A DNA stretch of 8,204 bases from Treponema sp. Its GTDB lineage: Bacteria; Spirochaetota; Spirochaetia; Treponematales; Breznakiellaceae. Shown here piece after piece: positions 1 through 5,718 of this stretch; the first letter of the stretch is position 1, and the number at the start of each line of letters is the position of its first letter. The notes below the pieces were generated by a model, which searched no databases, was not told the origin of the DNA, and saw only the letters and a program-made list of their open reading frames with translations. The stretch is from NCBI GenBank assembly GCA_031254385.1, contig JAIRUO010000127.1:1-8204 (forward strand), in the 5' to 3' direction. Position numbers and translations under genes: made by a program.

Positions 1-827
1 CGTTCTTCCGGCGTCATGCGCTCTATGGTTTGCCAGAACGGAGCAGCTATGACAGACGCTATCTCTGTAAACTCAAGTCCTTTTTTTCTGTGCAGATAAT
101 CTATTATATAGGTAATAACTTCGGTATCGGTTTGGAGCGTACACTTATAGCCGTACATTTCGATGGCTCGGCGATTAGCGTCATAAGATGAAATTTCCCC
201 GTTGTGTATTACCGAGTAATCCAGAAGCGCAAAGGGATGCGCACCGCCCCACCAGCCTGGCGTATTGGTTGGATAACGCCCATGAGCCGTAAAACACCAG
301 CCTTCGTATTCTTCCAGTTTATAGAATCTCCCAACATCCTCAGGAAAGCCAACAGCCTTGAAAACCCCCATGTTTTTGCCGCTGGAAAATACATAAGCGC
401 CGTCAATGCCTGTATTGACACTGAAAACGCATTTAGCCATAAACTCACGCTCGTCAAGCTGGCTGTCCGACAGCCTTGTATGCAGCGGGGTCACAAAATA
501 CCGCCAAATTAGCGGTTCATCGGTGATAGCCTTGACCTTCCTCGTAGGTATTTTTGAAAGGTTGATGATGTCAAAGTGCTCTTCTAAAAAATCCTCACAT
601 TCCTTCTTTGAGGACGCTGAATCGTAGAAAACATGAAGGGCATAATAGTCCTTATATTCAGGATAGATACCATAAGCCGCAAAACCGCCTCCAAGCCCGT
701 TTGAGCGGTCATGCATTACGGTAATAGACTTTATTATGTCCTCACCGCTCATGCGCTTCCCGGCCTTATTCAAAATTCCCGATATGGCGCAACCGGATGG
801 AATCCTAACTTGCCCCTCACACTGCAT
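1..827 (-). CDS. Class-II glutamine amidotransferase, GltB1-type subunit of split glutamate synthase (3' end outside window)
   Basis: The frame is open without interruption from an ATG at 827-825 to the window edge, giving 275 complete codons. The start is fixed by GGAGGG at 837-832, four bases upstream. Class-II (Ntn-type) amidotransferase features are visible: a catalytic-cysteine candidate C13 in IPSGCAISGI, HGRYPTNTPGWW at 182-193, HNGEI at 208-212 and QTDTE at 232-236. Domains of this type release ammonia from glutamine. Stand-alone versions form the amidotransferase subunit of archaeal-type split glutamate synthases, next to separate FMN and GXGXG subunits, which would lie to the left of this window. 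C13 is preceded by 12 residues, so a short propeptide would have to be removed to expose it. Context (glnA and an ANTAR regulator upstream) fits ammonia assimilation. Another class-II amidotransferase role cannot be excluded, but the glutamate synthase reading is favoured. Confidence 0.85.
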   Translation of the reverse strand, partial: MQCEGQVRIPSGCAISGILNKAGKRMSGEDIIKSITVMHDRSNGLGGGFAAYGIYPEYKDYYALHVFYDSASSKKECEDFLEEHFDIINLSKIPTRKVKAITDEPLIWRYFVTPLHTRLSDSQLDEREFMAKCVFSVNTGIDGAYVFSSGKNMGVFKAVGFPEDVGRFYKLEEYEGWCFTAHGRYPTNTPGWWGGAHPFALLDYSVIHNGEISSYDANRRAIEMYGYKCTLQTDTEVITYIIDYLHRKKGLEFTEIASVIAAPFWQTIERMTPEE

Positions 828-847
828 ACAACCCTCCAAAACACAAA

Positions 848-901
848 AAAGACGTTTACCAACAAACCAGCCCGAATGCCGATTTATCGATAAACGCCTT
901 T
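848..901 (-). terminator. Intrinsic terminator in the leader of the glutamate synthase amidotransferase gene
   Basis: Read on the minus strand, bases 898-878 pair without a gap with 871-851: 21 consecutive pairs, six of them G-U, closing a six-base loop ATTCGG at 877-872. Six Ts follow directly at 850-845. Three As at 901-899 can add A-U pairs with the first Ts, a common terminator trait. The hairpin ends only 17 bases before the start codon and just upstream of the ribosome site, so it would act as an attenuator of the downstream gene rather than as the end of a gene. Termination itself is inferred from structure. Confidence 0.8.
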
Positions 902-909
902 GTTTATCG
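862..909 (-). promoter_or_regulatory. Tandem hexaloop hairpins: candidate ANTAR-binding antiterminator RNA
   Basis: On the minus strand, hairpin 1 is an 8-bp perfect stem (909-902 with 895-888) closing the six-base loop AAAGGC (901-896). Hairpin 2 follows with no linker: 887-878 pairs with 871-862 around the loop ATTCGG. Known ANTAR target RNAs are two neighbouring hairpins with six-base loops having A at position 1 and G at position 4. Loop 1 fits both; loop 2 has the A but C at position 4. Hairpin 1 uses bases 898-888, which form the 5' arm of the overlapping terminator, so stabilising the pair of hairpins would prevent termination. An ANTAR gene lies about 1.2 kb upstream on the same strand. 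Binding is inferred. Confidence 0.68.
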
Positions 910-914
910 CCTTA

Positions 915-943
915 TGAATAGCATTTAAGATGCTTTTTGTCAA
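915..943 (-). promoter_or_regulatory. Sigma-70-type promoter for the glutamate synthase amidotransferase gene
   Basis: On the minus strand there is a perfect -35 TTGACA at 943-938, a 17-base spacer, and a -10 TATTCA at 920-915 preceded by an extended -10 TGC at 923-921. Transcription would begin near 908, so the first leader hairpin would sit at the very 5' end of the RNA and the leader would be about 80 bases long. The -35 starts only eight bases after the stop codon of the epimerase gene. Confidence 0.7.
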
Positions 944-950
944 GGGCTCC

Positions 951-2126
951 CTATCTCATCCGCCGGATTAGTTCAAAGCAGGCCCGACCATTATGGTACG
1001 GGCATTTCCAGAAACCGGCCTTTGGCATACTGGTATCCGGCCTGTTGTCAAGGTTTAGTTCATTATGCCATTCCCCATGTTCGCGATCCATAAAGTGTTT
1101 TTGGATGAAATCCCAGATACTGGCCGCCGCATCAAAATATTTCTGCTCGCCGGACAGTTCATAAGCGTTATAGAATCCCACAACTGCTTCTGCCTGGGGC
1201 CACCATTCCTTTTTGGGGTGAATTTTCCCTGCTGCGTTACAGCCACTTAACAGTCCTCCGTTTTGGTGATCAATGGCAACGGCATAGGTGGCTTCCGCAA
1301 TGTGTAAGGCCGCCTGCTTTACTTTTGCAATAAGATTTTCATCGCCAACTGCCAATGCGGCCTCATATAAGAGCCAGCTCCCCTCAATATCGTGACCGTA
1401 AGAAATATCACCCACAAGCGAATTCCAGTTCATATCAAAGAATAATTCAAAATGCCAGTTGCGGTTAACGATCTTGTCCAGCGTTATGTGAATAAGCGAT
1501 TCAAGGGCCTTGTGTACGCGGTTGTCTCCGCCTGCCCGCAAAAGATTGGTGTACGCTTCCAGCACATGAAGATTGGTATTCATGGACTTGGGACTGTTTA
1601 AATCTTTTGCGCTAAGCCGGGAATCATTGACGCTGTGCCATTCATCGGTACAGGCTTCAATATACCCGCCTGAGGCCGGATCAAACCCGTGAGCTTCAAT
1701 TGCGTCAAATAAGGCATGGGCCAAATCCAGCGATGATTGATCTTTTACGGCGCGGAAATGTTCACTAAGCGCGTATATACCAAAAGCGATATTATAAAAC
1801 TGCTTGCGGGTATCAAGCGGCTGGCCCCTGTAATCGGCAAGCCAGTACAGCCCGCCATTGGTTTTGTCCAAAAATGCGGCTGTCAAAAATTCTTTTGCAT
1901 GAGCCGCGCAGGTCTTATACGATTCGTCATTAAAAAGGCCATAAGCGGCGGAAAAAGTCCACAGTATGCGGGCATGAAGAATGCCGCCTTTAGCAGCGGT
2001 TTTATTCACCTTTCCAAAAAAATCAGCCTCGCCAAAAAAACCGCCGTTTCCCCTGTCGGTCATGCCCTGCCAGAACGGCAGAATGTTTTCTTTGACCGCT
2101 AGTTCTGCATCAACTTTACTCAGCAT
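951..2126 (-). CDS. AGE-family sugar 2-epimerase, probable cellobiose 2-epimerase
   Basis: The 391-residue length fits cellobiose 2-epimerases, soluble (alpha/alpha)6-barrel enzymes that convert the reducing-end glucose of cellobiose and related beta-linked disaccharides to mannose. Family landmarks are in order: HARILWTFSAAY at 51-62, MNTNLHVLEAYTNL at 182-195, SYGHDIEGSWLL at 242-253, EWWPQAEAVVGF at 307-318 and WKCPYHNGRACFE at 373-385. The three histidines expected to act in catalysis or binding appear as H187, H245 and H378. No signal peptide is present, so it should be cytoplasmic. GGAGG at 2136-2132, five bases before the ATG, supports the start. It follows the ANTAR gene by 20 bases and probably shares the glnA transcript, an odd place for a sugar enzyme. 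The family also includes N-acylglucosamine 2-epimerases; the motifs favour the cellobiose type, but the substrate is inferred. Confidence 0.85.
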   Translation of the reverse strand: MLSKVDAELAVKENILPFWQGMTDRGNGGFFGEADFFGKVNKTAAKGGILHARILWTFSAAYGLFNDESYKTCAAHAKEFLTAAFLDKTNGGLYWLADYRGQPLDTRKQFYNIAFGIYALSEHFRAVKDQSSLDLAHALFDAIEAHGFDPASGGYIEACTDEWHSVNDSRLSAKDLNSPKSMNTNLHVLEAYTNLLRAGGDNRVHKALESLIHITLDKIVNRNWHFELFFDMNWNSLVGDISYGHDIEGSWLLYEAALAVGDENLIAKVKQAALHIAEATYAVAIDHQNGGLLSGCNAAGKIHPKKEWWPQAEAVVGFYNAYELSGEQKYFDAAASIWDFIQKHFMDREHGEWHNELNLDNRPDTSMPKAGFWKCPYHNGRACFELIRRMR

Positions 2127-2146
2127 AACAGCCTCCGTGTCAGCTA

Positions 2147-2713
2147 TTAATTCTCATACGTTCTCAATATTCCTTCTGCGATTGCCCTTTTTGTAGAACG
2201 TAAATCCATTGCCTGTTTTTCAATATATCTGTGAGCTTCTTTTTCATTCATTTTCATATAGGATATCAATATATATTTTGCGCGGTCTACTATGCGTATA
2301 TCTTCAATTTTTTGTTTTAACTGAACATTTTCAGCTTGAATCCGTTTAATCCTGTTTTGCGCCGATTTTGCCAGTGTGAGCGCAGACCAAAAAATAGTCT
2401 TATCCACTGGTTTTGAGATTGTCAGAACGCCGTCTTCCTCACAAACTGCAGATATTGCGTCAAAGAATTCGCTCTTTACGACCAGTATAACTTGCGATTC
2501 GCTTTTAGAAGCAATATATCTGGACAGGCTCTCGCCGGTTTCATCGGGAAGAGGCGCATTGACAATCACCAAATCAAAATCCAGTTCCGAAAGAAGCCTC
2601 CGCGCCTCACCGCAGGACTGCAAGAAGGCGATTTGTTTAACGGAAGCTTCATTTAGAATCTCTGAGAAAAATGTGTCGTTTTTTTCTGTACTTAATATCA
2701 GAGCACTTTCCAT
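2147..2713 (-). CDS. ANTAR-domain RNA-binding antiterminator with degenerate receiver domain (NitR/NasT-like)
   Basis: The protein has 188 residues. Residues 1-115 look like a response-regulator receiver, ending in the conserved K101-P102, but the usual phosphoacceptor Asp is N52 (LVIVNAPLP) and the N-terminal acidic pair is missing (ALILSTEKN). Residues 120-140 look like a coiled-coil linker. Residues 141-184 form an ANTAR domain: IVDRAKYILISYMKMNEKEA followed by IEKQAMD and a final helix. ANTAR domains bind paired hexaloop RNA hairpins and prevent transcription termination. The gene starts nine bases after glnA, and its ribosome site overlaps the glnA stop (TAGGGG), suggesting coupled translation. 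Genes of this kind next to glnA are known in clostridia (nitR-like). The missing Asp implies control other than phosphorylation, perhaps by protein or ligand contact. A likely RNA target is the leader at 862-909. Confidence 0.88.
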   Translation of the reverse strand: MESALILSTEKNDTFFSEILNEASVKQIAFLQSCGEARRLLSELDFDLVIVNAPLPDETGESLSRYIASKSESQVILVVKSEFFDAISAVCEEDGVLTISKPVDKTIFWSALTLAKSAQNRIKRIQAENVQLKQKIEDIRIVDRAKYILISYMKMNEKEAHRYIEKQAMDLRSTKRAIAEGILRTYEN

Positions 2714-2722
2714 TATTCGCCC

Positions 2723-4042
2723 CTATATAATGCTAAAATATCGCTCTTTATAAAATTTCTCTTTGCTTCTGGCATATAAAAAGTCACTGGCTTCGGATTT
2801 TTTTAAGCAAAGATATTTCTGGAGCAATTCTTCGCCGGTCACCTTTTTTATAAAACTGCTGCTTTCCGCCAGGGCTATCGCTTTTTCCAGGCTGTCTGGC
2901 AGCATCTCAAGCGTTTTAATAACATCATCGCCAGCCGTATACAGATCCGCGTCAACAGCGGGCGGCAGCGTCATATTGTTTTGTATCCCATCAAGCCCCG
3001 CTTCAATGATCAGCGCAAAAGAAAGATACGGATTCAACGCTGGATCCGGTGAACGCAATTCCATCCTGACCTTATCGCCGGTCGCAGCCGGAATCCTTAC
3101 TAACTGAGAACGGTTCTGATGCGACCATGAGATGTATTTGGGCGCTTCAAACTTGCCAAAGCGTTCATACGAATTGGTAAGCGGATTTAGAAATAAAGTG
3201 ATTTCGGATATTCTTGAAAGTATCCCGGCGATAAAACTCTCGGCAATATCTGAATGTCCTTCGCTTGCATTTTTGAAAATATTTTTCCCATTTTGGGAGA
3301 GGGAAAGATTTATGTGCAATCCGTTTCCAGCGGCTTCCAATATTGGTTTAGGCATGAAGGAAGCAAACAGGCCGTTACGCGCGGCAATAGCTTTGACGAC
3401 AGATTTGAAGGTTTGCAGATTATCGGCGCAGGTAATGGCATCGCTGTATTTAAAGTCAATCTCGTTTTGTCCCGGCCCCTGTTCATGGTGCGAGGTTTCC
3501 GGGTTTAGCCCCATTTCCTCAAGTGTCAGGCATATCTCGCGCCGTATATTCTCGCCACGGTCGAGCGGTGCCATATCAAAATACCCGCCAGTATCAAACG
3601 GTATATCAGATGGTTCGCCGTGTTCATCAGTTTTAAAAAGATAAAATTCACATTCAGCTCCAATTTTGCAGGAATACCCCATCATCGCGCTACGTTCGAC
3701 AGCCCTTTCCAATAACATTCTGCCATCGTGTAAAAACGCGGAACCATCCGGGTTTTTTATATCACAATAAAAACGCGCTACTCTGCCCGGCCCCGGTCGC
3801 CAAGGAAGCACCGCCAAAGTCACAGGATCGGGAAACAGGAACAGGTCGGAGGACGCAACATCACGAAAACCGCGAATCGCGTGCGCATCGAAAGAAATGC
3901 CGTTTTCAAACGCGAACTGCAACTCTTCTGCCATAATCGCAATATTTTTTTGGAGTCCCAGTATGTCGCAAAAATTGAGCCTTATAAATTTGATGTCGTT
4001 TTCTTTTACAAATTCCAGAATCTCATTCGCTGTACTATTCAT
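2723..4042 (-). CDS. glnA: Glutamine synthetase type I (GSI-alpha, clostridial-like)
   Basis: Glutamine synthetase joins ammonia to glutamate using ATP and acts as a cytoplasmic dodecamer. The 439-residue length is that of the short GSI-alpha form. Motifs in order: IRGFRDVASSDLFLFPD in the N-terminal beta-grasp region, GAECEFYLF, the metal/ATP segment SHHEQGPGQNEIDFKY, FMPKPILEAAGNGLHINLSL, NPLTNSYERFGKFEAPKYIS, the WSHQNRSQLVRIP segment and RMELRSPDPALNPYL. The adenylylation tyrosine region of GSI-beta enzymes is not seen, so control is probably by feedback and transcription. The flap near GKFEAP lacks one residue relative to the Bacillus-type PGYEAP, as in clostridial enzymes. CCTCCT (plus strand) at 4051-4056 gives an AGGAGG ribosome site eight bases from the ATG. 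It heads a probable operon with the ANTAR regulator and the epimerase. Confidence 0.96.
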   Translation of the reverse strand: MNSTANEILEFVKENDIKFIRLNFCDILGLQKNIAIMAEELQFAFENGISFDAHAIRGFRDVASSDLFLFPDPVTLAVLPWRPGPGRVARFYCDIKNPDGSAFLHDGRMLLERAVERSAMMGYSCKIGAECEFYLFKTDEHGEPSDIPFDTGGYFDMAPLDRGENIRREICLTLEEMGLNPETSHHEQGPGQNEIDFKYSDAITCADNLQTFKSVVKAIAARNGLFASFMPKPILEAAGNGLHINLSLSQNGKNIFKNASEGHSDIAESFIAGILSRISEITLFLNPLTNSYERFGKFEAPKYISWSHQNRSQLVRIPAATGDKVRMELRSPDPALNPYLSFALIIEAGLDGIQNNMTLPPAVDADLYTAGDDVIKTLEMLPDSLEKAIALAESSSFIKKVTGEELLQKYLCLKKSEASDFLYARSKEKFYKERYFSII

Positions 4043-4068
4043 AATAAACGCCTCCTGTACTGCTGTAA

Positions 4069-4097
4069 CGCATACCGCAGAATCGGGCTTTTGTCAA
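4069..4097 (-). promoter_or_regulatory. Candidate glnA promoter
   Basis: On the minus strand: -35 TTGACA (4097-4092), 17-base spacer, weak -10 TATGCG (4074-4069). Transcription would start near 4062, about 20 bases before the glnA ATG, leaving no room for a leader hairpin pair. The first bases after the -35 resemble those of the amidotransferase promoter (TTGACAAAA then GC). The poor -10 makes this tentative. Confidence 0.5.
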
Positions 4098-4105
4098 CAT
4101 AGGTC

Positions 4106-4135
4106 TTGTAGCAGTTGTCCATTGCAGGGTATATT
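4106..4135 (+). promoter_or_regulatory. Candidate glyA promoter
   Basis: TTGTAG at 4106-4111, an 18-base spacer and TATATT at 4130-4135 form a plausible sigma-70 promoter; TATTAT at 4132-4137 is an alternative -10. Its -35 lies eight bases from the -35 of the opposing glnA promoter, so the two are back to back. Confidence 0.45.
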
Positions 4136-4161
4136 ATCTGTAGGAGTTATCAGGAACAATC

Positions 4162-5700
4162 ATGAATACAAACCCAGTTGCCGCTTATCTGTCGTCTACG
4201 CCAGCGGAAAAGGTAGATAACTGCCTTCTAGCCTATCTTTGCAACCTTACCGAAACAGCCAGGGTTGCGCCGGAAATTGCAGCTTCAATTGTCAATGAGC
4301 TGGAAAACCAGCGGAAGCGCGTCAAGCTTATTGCCAGCGAAAACTACTGTTCCATGGCGGTCCAACTGTCCATGGGAAACCTTCTTACAGATAAATATGC
4401 CGAAGGAATGCCAGGGCATCGTTTTTACGCTGGAAACGAAAACGTAGACGCGATTGAGGCCCTGGCCGCAGAAGAAGCCAGAGAAGTCTTCAATGCCGAA
4501 TATGCCAATGTCCAGCCCCACTGCGGGGCGGATGCCAATCTGCTGGCTTACTGGGCCATTTTGAATACCCGTGTGGAAAACCCCACATTGGCCAAAATTG
4601 CGGCTTCAGAAAACCCAGGAGCGTCAGGCGAAATCAATCTATATAAACTTAACGATGTCCAGTGGAAAGAACTCAAGGCGGAACTGGGAAACCAGCGGCT
4701 TTTGGGGCTGGATTATTTTTCAGGCGGGCACCTGACTCACGGTTACCGCTATAATCTTTCTTCCCGCATGTTTGACGTTTACACTTATACGGTCTCCAAA
4801 GAAACGAATCTTCTGGATTATGATGAAATTGAGAGCCAAGCGAAAGAGGTGAAGCCCCTCATACTGCTGACAGGTTATTCTGCGTATCCGCGAAAAATTA
4901 ATTTCCGGCGCATGAGGGAGATTGCCGACTCTGTAGGCGCGGTTTTCATGGTTGACATGGCGCACTTTGCCGGGCTTGTGGCAGGAAAAGTCTTTACCGG
5001 AGATTATGATCCGGTTGCACACGCGCATGTCGTTACCAGCACCACGCACAAGACCCTCCGCGGCCCCAGGGCCGGGCTTGTACTTTCCACCAAAGAGTTT
5101 ACCAACAGCCTCGACAAAGGCTGCCCCCTTACCATGGGCGGGCCCCTGCCCCATGTAATTGCATCCAAAGCCGTAGCCTTCCGGGAAGCTAAGAAACCGG
5201 AGTTCCAGACTTACGCGGCAAAGATAGTCGAGAACTGCCAGGCCCTTGCCACATCCTGCATGAAGAACGGCCTGGAAATACTGACAGGCGGCACTGACAA
5301 CCATCTTATGCTGGCAAACGTCAAAGCCTTGGGCCTTACCGGCCGCCAGGCAGAAACCGCCCTCCATGAATGTAACATCACCGTCAACAGGAACAGCCTT
5401 CCCTTTGATCCCAATGGCCCCTGGTACACCTCCGGCCTAAGAATCGGGACAGCCGCAGTTACCACCTTGGGCATGGGAAAAGACGAAATGAACGAGTTAG
5501 GTGAAATCATGGCCTTAGTATTAAAAAATACCAAAGCCGCTTCCAATTCCAAAGACCCTTCAAAACTCAGCAAGACAAAATATGTTATAGATGAACAGGC
5601 AAAAAACGAAGCCTTAACACGGGTGGAAAAACTTCTTTCACGTTTCCCGATCTATCCTGAACTGGATCTGAAACTGTTAAAAGAAATATTTTGTAAATAA
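4162..5700 (+). CDS. glyA: Serine hydroxymethyltransferase (long spirochaete-type)
   Basis: This PLP enzyme interconverts serine and glycine while moving a one-carbon unit to tetrahydrofolate. Landmarks: LIASENYCS at 56-64, DKYAEGMPGHRFYAG at 77-91, QPHCGADANL at 118-127, DMAHFAGLVAG at 265-275 with D265 expected to contact the PLP ring, and the PLP lysine K297 in VTSTTHKTLRGPRAG. The 512 residues exceed the usual 410-430. Extra length comes from an N-terminal extension of roughly 35 residues and an insert at about 138-183, a form known from Treponema and Chlamydia. The start is preceded by AGGA at 4152-4155, six bases from the ATG. The gene downstream begins 18 bases after the stop, suggesting an operon. 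Sequence and reading frame are intact. Confidence 0.96.
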   Translation: MNTNPVAAYLSSTPAEKVDNCLLAYLCNLTETARVAPEIAASIVNELENQRKRVKLIASENYCSMAVQLSMGNLLTDKYAEGMPGHRFYAGNENVDAIEALAAEEAREVFNAEYANVQPHCGADANLLAYWAILNTRVENPTLAKIAASENPGASGEINLYKLNDVQWKELKAELGNQRLLGLDYFSGGHLTHGYRYNLSSRMFDVYTYTVSKETNLLDYDEIESQAKEVKPLILLTGYSAYPRKINFRRMREIADSVGAVFMVDMAHFAGLVAGKVFTGDYDPVAHAHVVTSTTHKTLRGPRAGLVLSTKEFTNSLDKGCPLTMGGPLPHVIASKAVAFREAKKPEFQTYAAKIVENCQALATSCMKNGLEILTGGTDNHLMLANVKALGLTGRQAETALHECNITVNRNSLPFDPNGPWYTSGLRIGTAAVTTLGMGKDEMNELGEIMALVLKNTKAASNSKDPSKLSKTKYVIDEQAKNEALTRVEKLLSRFPIYPELDLKLLKEIFCK

Positions 5701-5718
5701 AAAACAAAGGAGCACAAC

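Noticed and set aside
883..894. Perfect 12-base palindrome TTTATCGATAAA as a repressor operator
   Set aside because: It is explained by the junction of the two leader hairpins and by the terminator arm, so an RNA role is the simpler reading.
711..921. Two overlapping 60-residue plus-strand frames
   Set aside because: They cover the amidotransferase start, its leader and terminator on the opposite strand; no ribosome site and no protein-like conservation pattern.
920..934. Inverted repeat AGCAT-TTAAG-ATGCT in the promoter spacer, considered as the first ANTAR hairpin
   Set aside because: Its loop is five bases without the A1/G4 pattern, and it lies upstream of the predicted transcription start.
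3132..3644. 170-residue open frame on the plus strand
   Set aside because: Antisense shadow of glnA, which is intact and highly conserved.
4043..4161. ANTAR hairpin pair in the glnA leader
   Set aside because: No hexaloop hairpin or T-run was found on either strand, and the predicted leader is only about 20 bases.
4720..5367. 215-residue open frame on the minus strand
   Set aside because: It lies wholly antisense to glyA, whose frame carries all family motifs; its translation is low-complexity and resembles nothing known.
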